Origin: Elusimicrobiota bacterium
GTDB lineage: Bacteria > Elusimicrobiota > Elusimicrobia > UBA1565 > UBA9628
Assembly: GCA_028871595.1 (NCBI GenBank)
Contig: JAGWMT010000227.1
Location: 1-5,440, forward strand
Length of the DNA: 5,440 bases
Reading direction: 5' to 3'
Shown one piece after another: positions 1-5,065 of the stretch. The notes under the pieces were generated by a model, which made no database searches, had not been told where the DNA came from, and saw nothing but the letters and a program-made list of their open reading frames with translations. The translations under genes were made by a program, and so were the position numbers. The stretch's first letter is position 1. Each line of letters opens with the position of its first letter.

Positions 1-531
1 ATCGAGACGTTTGTCTCTAAAAAAACGATCTGGCATGGCCGCGCAGTCGACTTCCGCGTGGACACCGTCAAACTCCCCAACGGGAAAAAGGCCACCCGCG
101 AATTCCTGGACCACCCCGGCGCCGTCGGCATCGTCCCGTTTTTAAACAAGGACACCGTCATCATGGTCCGCCAGTACCGCCACCCCGTTAAAGAAGTCAC
201 CCTCGAACTCCCGGCGGGAAAACTGGATAAAGGCGAAAACCCCCTGGCCTGCGTGAAGCGCGAGCTCAAAGAAGAGACCGGCTACACCGCCATGAAGATC
301 AAACCACTGGTGAACTACTGGCCCACCCCCGCCTTCGCCAACGAAGTCCTACACCTGTACGTGGCCACCGACCTGAAACCCGGCCCCATGAACACCGACG
401 ACGACGAGTTTCTCCAGTGCGTCTCCGTGCCCTACAAGAAGGCCCTCGCCATGGCCTTGGACGGAAGAATAAAGGATTCCAAGACCATCATCGGCCTCCT
501 GGCCTGCGCCGTGCGGAAGGGAGCTCGTTGA
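1..531 (+). CDS. Nudix hydrolase, ADP-ribose/ADP-sugar pyrophosphatase type (5' end cut by window)
   Basis: Probable cytosolic ADP-ribose (or related ADP-sugar) pyrophosphatase, which splits the substrate into AMP and a sugar phosphate using Mg2+. The frame is open from base 1 and 176 codons are visible. The first strand (TIWHGRAVDFRVDTVKLPNG) already matches the family N-terminus, so only a few residues are probably missing. A GTG at 58 lies inside that strand and is unlikely to be the start. The Nudix box is complete at visible residues 73-95: Gly73, Glu79, then RELKEETGY, fitting GX5EX7REUXEEXGU. The ADP-ribose-type context is present: VRQYR and ELPAG before the box, and a proline about 15 residues after it (YWPTPAFANE), the family's ADP-sugar marker. 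The usual PG in that loop reads PA here. The stop overlaps the next gene's start, so the two are probably one operon. The fold is certain; the exact substrate is not. Confidence 0.92.
   Translation: METFVSKKTIWHGRAVDFRVDTVKLPNGKKATREFLDHPGAVGIVPFLNKDTVIMVRQYRHPVKEVTLELPAGKLDKGENPLACVKRELKEETGYTAMKIKPLVNYWPTPAFANEVLHLYVATDLKPGPMNTDDDEFLQCVSVPYKKALAMALDGRIKDSKTIIGLLACAVRKGAR
515..530 (+). promoter_or_regulatory. Shine-Dalgarno and TTG start overlapping the Nudix stop (TTGA)
   Basis: GGAAGG at 515-520, followed by GAG, lies 7 nt before a TTG at 528-530. This TTG shares two bases with the Nudix TGA stop at 529-531. It is the best start for the cNMP/patatin gene: just before the CNBD, with a good ribosome site. 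The in-frame ATG at 417 would add 37 arginine-rich residues that are only an out-of-frame reading of the Nudix gene. The TTGA overlap suggests translational coupling. Confidence 0.75.
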
Positions 532-2558
532 AGCCCGAGGAAATCCCCGCGCTGGAGCCCTACCTCAAGCGCATTCCCCTGTTCGCCGGCCTGTCGTCGG
601 AGGATCTGGGGAAAATCGCCGCCCGCCTCCAGCCCCTGTCTTTGCCCAAGGGCGCCGCCCTCTTCCGCGAGGGGGACGACCCCGACGCCATGTACCTGGT
701 CGTCTCCGGACAGGCCCGAAGACTGAGGACCTTGAACGGAGTCGAGAGCGTCGTCGCCTTCCTGGGACGCGGCGACGTGGCCGGAGAGACCGGACTCCTC
801 ACCGGCATCCCGCGCACCTCAACGGTGAAGCTCGATGCCACCAGCGACATCCTCAAGCTTCCCCGCAAGGATTTCGAGGAGATCCTCCGCGACCACCCCA
901 CTATTTTGCTGCACCTGTCCCGCATTTTGGCCCAGCGCCTCATCGCCCAGACCGCCGCGCCTTCCCGCCCCGGCAGCGACGCCCATTTGATCGTCTTGGA
1001 TCCCGCCATTCCCCGACACGACCGCGCCCTGCTGGGCTGGACCTTGGGCTTCGAGCTGGCCGCCCAGACCAAGAAGCGCGTCCTGCTGGTGGACCTCTCG
1101 CCCGAGCCCGGCGCCGTGGCCCGCGCCGGCGGACTTGAGCCCAAGGTGGTGGGCGAGGAGGAATTGCGCGCCGTCAACCTGCGCGACCCCGCCGCCATCT
1201 CCGCCTTGGCCCAGGATCATCCCGCCGGGTTCAAGGTCTTGTCCGTGTCGCCCGCCGCGCTGGGCGGACGACTGTTCGGGTCCCTGTACTTGTTTTTGAA
1301 CTCCCTGCGCGGCGGACATGACTTCGCCTTGGTGTGCCTGTCCGGCGGCGAGCGCGGCGACGTGGAGCGCGCCGCCCTGTCCGAGGCCGACCGCGTCCTC
1401 ATGGCCGGCTGCGACTCCATGCGCCCCCAGTTCCGCCACATGGAGGTGGAGGTCCCGCCCTTGGCGCCGGAGCCCGGGCGCCTCCTGCGCCTGTGGATCG
1501 GGGATCTCGAGCCCGAGGACGCCCCCCTGCTCATCGGTTCCGAGCGCGAACTCATCCCGTGGAGCGAGGCCGTCACCGAGTCCTTCGTGGGCGGCGGCAA
1601 GGCCGACGTCGCCTTGGCCGGGGAGAAGAAATGCCGGCCCGCCATCGCCCGGCTGGCCCGGCGGCTGGGCGGCGTGCGCGTGGGCCTGGCCCTGGGCACC
1701 GGCGCGGCGCTGGGGCACGCCACCATCGGCGTGCTGAAGGTGTTCAAGCGCGAGGGCATCCCCGTGGACATGATCGCGGGGACGTCCATGGGTTCGCTCA
1801 TCGCCGGCTGCTACGCCGCCGGCTACGAGCCGGAAGAGATCGAGGCCATGGCCGTGCGCATCGACAAGAGCTGGGTGTACGAGAATCTTTTTTGGGACCT
1901 GACCGTCCTGCGCTCCGGGATGTTTCAAGGCGAGACCTTGCTGCGCTTCATCCGTTCCTACATGGGCTCGCGCGAGTTCTCGGACATGGACATCCCCTTC
2001 GCCTGCGTGGCCGCCGACATCGAGACGGGCGAGGAGGTGGTGCTCAAGTCCGGCCGCGTGGCGGAGGCCATCCGCGCCTCGTGCGGCCTGCCCATCATCT
2101 TCGTGCCCATTCATTTGAACGGGCGCTACCTGGTGGACGGCGGCTTGGTCAATCCCGTGCCCACCCGCGTGCTGGCCGACCTGGGCGCCGACGTGATGAT
2201 CGCGGTCAACCTGACCATGCCCGCCGGCGACCGGCCCCACCGCAAGCAGGGCGAATCGGCCAAGCCCCTGCTGGAGCAGGCCATGAGCCTGGAGACCTTG
2301 CGCCAGGCCGCCACGCCCCAACTGCTCAAGAATCCGCACATCATCGACGTGTTCTTCAACATGATCTACACCATGGAGTACGAGGTCGCCCAGTCCCGCC
2401 TGGAGATGGCCGACGTGGTGCTGCACCCGGACCTCAAGGGCTTCTCCTGGACCGAGCTGCACCGCGCCAAGGAGATCATCCAGGCCGGCGAGCGCGCGGC
2501 CGAGGAAGCCCTCCCGCGCATCAAAGCCCTCATCCCCGCGCTGCGCCCGTCGGCCTAA
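528..2558 (+). CDS. cNMP-binding / pseudo-MinD / patatin-like phospholipase (NTE family)
   Basis: A 676-residue three-part protein related to neuropathy target esterase-type (lyso)phospholipases. No signal peptide or membrane segment is seen, so it is probably cytosolic or peripheral. Residues ~13-130 form a cyclic-nucleotide-binding domain. Its phosphate-binding cassette has Gly86-Glu87 and Arg96-Thr97, the residues that contact cAMP or cGMP in binding members, so ligand control is plausible. Residues ~154-297 look like a MinD/ParA fold (KKRVLLVDLSP strand with Asp189), but DPAIPRHDR stands where the P-loop should be. Residues ~384-585 are the patatin domain: glycine-rich oxyanion loop GTGAALG (390-396), nucleophile elbow GTSMGS with Ser420, and DGG with Asp537. 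The catalytic dyad is intact. The arginine usual in the oxyanion loop (GARG) is Leu395. The C-terminal ~90 residues (IYTMEYEVAQSRLEMAD, SWTELHRAKEII) match the tail of this family. Expected reaction: hydrolysis of phospholipid or lysophospholipid acyl esters. Translation is probably coupled to the Nudix gene. Confidence 0.93.
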   Translation: MKPEEIPALEPYLKRIPLFAGLSSEDLGKIAARLQPLSLPKGAALFREGDDPDAMYLVVSGQARRLRTLNGVESVVAFLGRGDVAGETGLLTGIPRTSTVKLDATSDILKLPRKDFEEILRDHPTILLHLSRILAQRLIAQTAAPSRPGSDAHLIVLDPAIPRHDRALLGWTLGFELAAQTKKRVLLVDLSPEPGAVARAGGLEPKVVGEEELRAVNLRDPAAISALAQDHPAGFKVLSVSPAALGGRLFGSLYLFLNSLRGGHDFALVCLSGGERGDVERAALSEADRVLMAGCDSMRPQFRHMEVEVPPLAPEPGRLLRLWIGDLEPEDAPLLIGSERELIPWSEAVTESFVGGGKADVALAGEKKCRPAIARLARRLGGVRVGLALGTGAALGHATIGVLKVFKREGIPVDMIAGTSMGSLIAGCYAAGYEPEEIEAMAVRIDKSWVYENLFWDLTVLRSGMFQGETLLRFIRSYMGSREFSDMDIPFACVAADIETGEEVVLKSGRVAEAIRASCGLPIIFVPIHLNGRYLVDGGLVNPVPTRVLADLGADVMIAVNLTMPAGDRPHRKQGESAKPLLEQAMSLETLRQAATPQLLKNPHIIDVFFNMIYTMEYEVAQSRLEMADVVLHPDLKGFSWTELHRAKEIIQAGERAAEEALPRIKALIPALRPSA

Positions 2559-2614
2559 ACCGGGTAAAGTGGCCCCGCGATAGGGCCGGGAGACCCTCGT
2601 GGTTTGACCGTCGC

Positions 2615-2631
2615 GGAGGGATAATAAGGAG
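2615..2631 (+). promoter_or_regulatory. Unusual start region: SD-like and -10-like elements before the secreted-protein gene
   Basis: The 73-bp spacer 2559-2631 ends in an AT-rich patch just before the ATG. GGAGGG (2615-2620) is a possible ribosome site but 11 nt from the start. AAGGAG (2626-2631) abuts the ATG with zero spacing, too close to work normally. GATAAT (2620-2625) resembles a -10 box 6 nt from the ATG, which would give a leaderless mRNA. No -35 is seen at normal spacing. An in-frame stop at 2605 with no alternative start between fixes the ATG. Which element acts is unresolved. Confidence 0.35.
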
Positions 2632-2913
2632 ATGAACAAAAATCTTCTGCCGCTCGTCGCTCTCGCGTTGGCCGCGCTGTCGGCCCCGGCCTTCGCCACC
2701 CACCCCAACGAGGTGTGCCACGTCCATTTGGACATCGCCGCCATCGCCCCAAAGGCGGGCGTCTCGCCGTCGTCGGTGCGCGTGCGCTACGTGTTCCACA
2801 CGAACATGACCGACATGAACCCGCCCAAGCCCGAGATCGTGACGCGCCCGGCGCGGGGACCGTGGATTTATAAGGCCGACGGCCCCATCCGCTGCGAGCA
2901 GTACGCGGATTAA
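2632..2913 (+). CDS. Small secreted protein of unknown function
   Basis: A 93-residue protein I do not recognise. Residues 1-22 look like a Sec signal peptide: a short polar start with Lys3, a hydrophobic core (LLPLVALALAALSAP), then AFA before a likely cut after Ala22. The mature chain of about 71 residues has two cysteines, Cys29 near its start (in CHVH) and Cys88 near its end, which could form a disulfide after export. His24, His30, His32 and His56 give some metal-binding potential, but no known motif is complete. SVRVRYVFHTN and EIVTRPARGPWIYK alternate like beta strands. The signal peptide and the absence of a better overlapping frame support a real gene. It lies 73 bp after the phospholipase gene on the same strand, so cotranscription is possible. 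It converges on the CLC gene. Function cannot be assigned. Confidence 0.72.
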   Translation: MNKNLLPLVALALAALSAPAFATHPNEVCHVHLDIAAIAPKAGVSPSSVRVRYVFHTNMTDMNPPKPEIVTRPARGPWIYKADGPIRCEQYAD

Positions 2914-2918
2914 CCCGG

Positions 2919-4217
2919 TCAGTCCGGCGAGTCCACGGCCCAGCCGTCGGTCGAGGCGCGAAGATTGACGCCTCTTTTGAGAAGCTTGCGCGTGTCCAGG
3001 CTCTCCGGCTCGACCGCGCGCGCCGCGGCCACGGTCGCCGCCACCGTTAAGGCCAGGGGCAGGGCCATGCTCCAGTTGCGCGTGAGCTCCAGCACCAAGG
3101 CGACCGCGGTGAACGGAGCCAAAGTGACCGCCGCGAACACGGCGCCCATCCCCGCCAGCATGACGCCCGCGGCGGGCGCGTGGGTGAGGCGCGCGACGAC
3201 GCCGCCCAAGGCGGCCCCCATGAAGAGGTAGGGAATGAAGATCCCGCCCGAGCCTCCGGAGCCCACGGTCAACGGGCAGGCCAACGTCTTTCCCAGCAGG
3301 AGAATCAAAAGGGAGGCGGCGGCCAGCGGCGCGGCCGACTCCGCGGAGAATAGGCGCGGAAGGTCGGGGTGGCTGTTGCCCAGCGCCTGCGGCACGACCA
3401 GGCCCAGCAGGCCCAGCAGCAGGCCGCCGGCGGCGGCGCGCGCGGGCGCGCTTTTGAGCGCGTGGTCGAAGGCCTTCTCCACGTGGATGGCGGTCTCGAT
3501 GAACAGCTTCGAGAACAGCGCCGCCGCGCCGGCGAGGAGAAGGTAGACGCCCAACGCCCCCGGCGAGCGCGGCGCCGCGCCGGTCGCGACGGCGTGCAGG
3601 GACTCGCGCGGGCCCAGGACGGCGCGCGCCGCGGCCGTGCCCGCCGCCGCGGCCACCAGCACGGCGGACACCGCGCGCGGAGACGTCTCCCGGAGCAGGA
3701 CCTCCAGCGCGAACAGCGCGCCCGCCACGGGCGCGTCGAACACGGCGGCGAAGCCCGCGGCCGCGCCCGCGGCGGTGAGCGTGCGCTCGGCGCGGGCGGA
3801 GACCTTCAGCCGCCGCGACGTCCAGGCCGCGATGCCCGCGCCGCAGGTGACCATGGGCGCCTCGGGGCCGGCCGCGCCGCCGGAGCAGGCGGTGAACACG
3901 CTGGCCAAGGTCTTCCACGCCGCGTAGCGCGCGCGCAGCGGCGGGCCCTTGGCGCGCAGGGCGTGCAGCAACTCGGGCGTACCGGTGCCGCGCGCGGCGG
4001 GCTCGAAGCGCGCGACGATCAGACCGCAGAGCAGGCCGCCCAGCGCCGGGAGCGCGACCAGCAGCGGGCGCGTCAGGACGACGCCGAGCAACACCGTCCG
4101 GCCCGGCTCGGCCGGCCAGAAGCGGACGGCTTCGTATAGCATCAGGAACAGCGCCGAGGCCGCGCCCGTGGCCAGCCCCACGGCGGCGGCGGCGGCCAGC
4201 AGGCGAGGGAGCTTCAT
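2919..4217 (-). CDS. CLC-family chloride channel / anion transporter
   Basis: A 432-residue integral membrane protein of the CLC family, made of many hydrophobic helices and lacking C-terminal CBS domains. The start is the ATG at 4217, giving MKLPRLLAAAAAVG just before the first helix. An upstream in-frame ATG at 4337 would add 40 arginine/proline-rich residues across the probable promoter. Three signature motifs are present but altered: GTGTP (77-81, usually GSGIP), GPEAP (117-121, usually GxEGP, gating Glu119 kept), and GIFIP (325-329, typical). At the place of the inner proton glutamate of E. coli ClC (Glu203), FALEVLL gives Val173, as in eukaryotic channels. At the place of the central Tyr445, the segment ESLDTRKLLKRG has Leu407. 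The loss of both suggests a channel or non-canonical exchanger, though some exchangers also lack the inner glutamate. No Shine-Dalgarno is seen; CCTCCTCC precedes the start. The start overlaps the stop of a 28-codon frame by ATGA, so coupling is likely. Confidence 0.93.
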   Translation of the reverse strand: MKLPRLLAAAAAVGLATGAASALFLMLYEAVRFWPAEPGRTVLLGVVLTRPLLVALPALGGLLCGLIVARFEPAARGTGTPELLHALRAKGPPLRARYAAWKTLASVFTACSGGAAGPEAPMVTCGAGIAAWTSRRLKVSARAERTLTAAGAAAGFAAVFDAPVAGALFALEVLLRETSPRAVSAVLVAAAAGTAAARAVLGPRESLHAVATGAAPRSPGALGVYLLLAGAAALFSKLFIETAIHVEKAFDHALKSAPARAAAGGLLLGLLGLVVPQALGNSHPDLPRLFSAESAAPLAAASLLILLLGKTLACPLTVGSGGSGGIFIPYLFMGAALGGVVARLTHAPAAGVMLAGMGAVFAAVTLAPFTAVALVLELTRNWSMALPLALTVAATVAAARAVEPESLDTRKLLKRGVNLRASTDGWAVDSPD

Positions 4218-4300
4218 GCGGGGAGGAGGTAGCCCGCCGTCAGCGACGCGGCGAACAGGACCGCCCAGGAGCCGTGCTCGCGCGGGAGCATCTTCCGCAT
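4214..4300 (-). CDS. 28-residue YwiC-like N-terminal minigene, possible remnant or leader peptide
   Basis: An open frame of 28 codons from ATG 4300 to TGA 4214, ending in an ATGA overlap with the CLC start. The product contains LPREHGSWAVLF followed by a hydrophobic stretch ending in TAGYLLPA. From memory, PREHGxWA/PKQHGAWA is the N-terminal hallmark of YwiC-like membrane proteins, which are about 200-250 residues. Only that N-terminus is present; the intact CLC gene follows directly, so this is either a truncated remnant or a retained short peptide. A TACAAT hexamer lies 7 nt upstream of the ATG, so the mRNA could be leaderless. A second in-frame ATG at 4291 is an alternative start. Because the CLC gene has no ribosome site of its own, translating this frame may be what delivers ribosomes to the CLC start. 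Whether it is translated is unknown. Confidence 0.5.
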   Translation of the reverse strand: MRKMLPREHGSWAVLFAASLTAGYLLPA

Positions 4301-4307
4301 AGAACCG

Positions 4308-4313
4308 ATTGTA
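4308..4313 (-). promoter_or_regulatory. Candidate -10 box (TACAAT) for the minigene-CLC unit
   Basis: On the minus strand TACAAT, one base from the TATAAT consensus, stands out in very GC-rich sequence. It is followed by 7 nt and then the ATG at 4300, placing transcription start at or next to the A of the ATG. No convincing -35 is found 17 nt upstream (TGTTTT), so an activator or a different sigma factor would be needed. Prediction from position and sequence only. Confidence 0.4.
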
Positions 4314-4372
4314 GCGCGGGGCGGCGCCGAAAAACATGCGCGGGCGCAGGTATGGGCGCGCGGGGGATGATG

Positions 4373-4390
4373 ACTTACTCCAGAGTAAGT
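4373..4390 (+). promoter_or_regulatory. Perfect 8-2-8 palindrome in the regulator-CLC spacer, candidate operator
   Basis: ACTTACTC and GAGTAAGT form a perfect inverted repeat around a central CA. It is AT-richer than its surroundings and lies between the stop of the Crp/Fnr gene (4409) and the CLC leader (4300). Its centre is about 81 bp upstream of the transcription start predicted from the TACAAT box, a reasonable place for an activator. It does not match the E. coli CRP or FNR half-sites. As RNA it would fold, but there is no T-tract on either strand, so an intrinsic terminator is unlikely. A second, weaker repeat (GACC-AATC-GGTC, 4393-4404) sits between it and the regulator stop. Confidence 0.45.
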
Positions 4391-4408
4391 TCGACCAATC
4401 GGTCAGGA

Positions 4409-5065
4409 TTACTCGCGCCCGGCGGCGAGGGCTTCCAGGCGTTTCCGGTCCAGGATGGTGACGCGCTTCCAGCCGGTGGAGACCAATCCGTTCTTTCGGA
4501 AATCCGCCAAGGCGCGGATGGCGGTCTCGTTGGTGCAGCCGGCGATCTGGGCCACGTCCTCGCGGCGCACCGGCAGGACGGGACCCATGGACTCGACCAG
4601 GACGCCCAGGACGTGGGCGATCCGGCGCGGGACGGGCTCGGAGGCGAGCGCGCGCAGGGCCTGCGCCCGGCGGAGGTGGTCGCCCAGCCAGGCGTAGACG
4701 TGGCGGGAGAAGCGCGGCTGCGCGTCGGCCAGCGCGGCGAAGTCCCGCGCGGGGATGCGGTAGGCCTCGCAGGGAGCGAGGGCGACGGCGCTGACCGGGT
4801 AGGGCTTCCCGTCCATGACCGCGATCATCCCGAAGAAGCCGCCCGGCGCGACGATCTCAAGCGCGGCCGGGGGAGAGGCGGACCGCTTCACCGCCTTGAC
4901 CAGCCCCGTCTTCAGCAGGTAAACCGCGTCCGGCGCGTCGCCCTCGGCGAAGACGGTCTCGCCCTTGCGGTAGCGGCGCAGGCGCATCTTGCCGGCGATC
5001 CCGGCCAAGGCGGGCCCGGGAAGAGCGCGGAAGGCGGGCAGGGACCGGAGAAAAACGTCGGTCAT
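4409..5065 (-). CDS. Crp/Fnr-family transcriptional regulator
   Basis: A 218-residue cytosolic DNA-binding regulator, close to the usual Crp/Fnr length. Residues ~8-125 form the beta-roll sensor domain (RKGETVFAEGDAPDAVYLLKTG, then PGGFFGMIAVMDG). The cAMP contacts of CRP are missing: the GE pair is Gly79-Met80, and the Arg-Ser/Thr pair is Tyr89-Pro90, so the effector is probably not cAMP. The only cysteines are Cys99 and Cys177, so no FNR-type iron-sulfur cluster is expected. A dimer helix (~118-142) leads to a winged helix (~144-215). The recognition helix CTNETAIRAL carries Glu180 and Arg184, the positions that read the TGA core in CRP and FNR. The ATG at 5065 shares one base with the upstream gene's TGA (TGATG), and the sequence before it has no good Shine-Dalgarno, so coupling is likely. 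An earlier in-frame ATG at 5209 would add an arginine-rich, non-family extension. Next gene downstream: the CLC unit, a possible target. Confidence 0.92.
   Translation of the reverse strand: MTDVFLRSLPAFRALPGPALAGIAGKMRLRRYRKGETVFAEGDAPDAVYLLKTGLVKAVKRSASPPAALEIVAPGGFFGMIAVMDGKPYPVSAVALAPCEAYRIPARDFAALADAQPRFSRHVYAWLGDHLRRAQALRALASEPVPRRIAHVLGVLVESMGPVLPVRREDVAQIAGCTNETAIRALADFRKNGLVSTGWKRVTILDRKRLEALAAGRE

Noticed and set aside
417..527. An earlier ATG start for the phospholipase
   Set aside because: The extra 37 residues are an arginine-rich out-of-frame reading of the Nudix gene; the TTG at 528 has a better ribosome site and fits the domain start.
2571..2587. GGCCC/GGGCC hairpin after the phospholipase gene as a terminator
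   Set aside because: Only a 5-bp stem with a 7-nt loop and no following T-tract.
2604..2625. TTGACC plus GATAAT as a sigma-70 promoter
   Set aside because: The two hexamers are only 10 nt apart, far short of the usual 16-18 nt, so they cannot act together as -35 and -10.
1334..2635. A 433-codon plus-strand frame inside the phospholipase gene
   Set aside because: Arginine/proline-rich with no domain; an out-of-frame reading of a gene whose own frame has complete CNBD and patatin motifs.
819..2744. A 641-codon open frame on the minus strand
   Set aside because: It lies opposite the phospholipase gene, is rich in His/Gln/Gly/Ala with no recognisable domain, and is typical of antisense frames left open by high GC.
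2530..3918. A 462-codon minus-strand frame across the secreted-protein and CLC genes
   Set aside because: Arginine/glycine-rich, spans the tail-to-tail junction, and conflicts with the well-supported CLC frame.
4218..4337. An N-terminal extension of the CLC protein from the ATG at 4337
   Set aside because: The extension is non-hydrophobic and Arg/Pro-rich, overlaps the -10-like box, and is not a CLC feature; the ATG at 4217 sits right before the first helix.
4373..4404. The two inverted repeats after the regulator stop as an intrinsic terminator
   Set aside because: No run of T follows the repeats in the minus-strand direction (the next bases are CATCATCCCCC), so an operator is the better explanation for the perfect palindrome.
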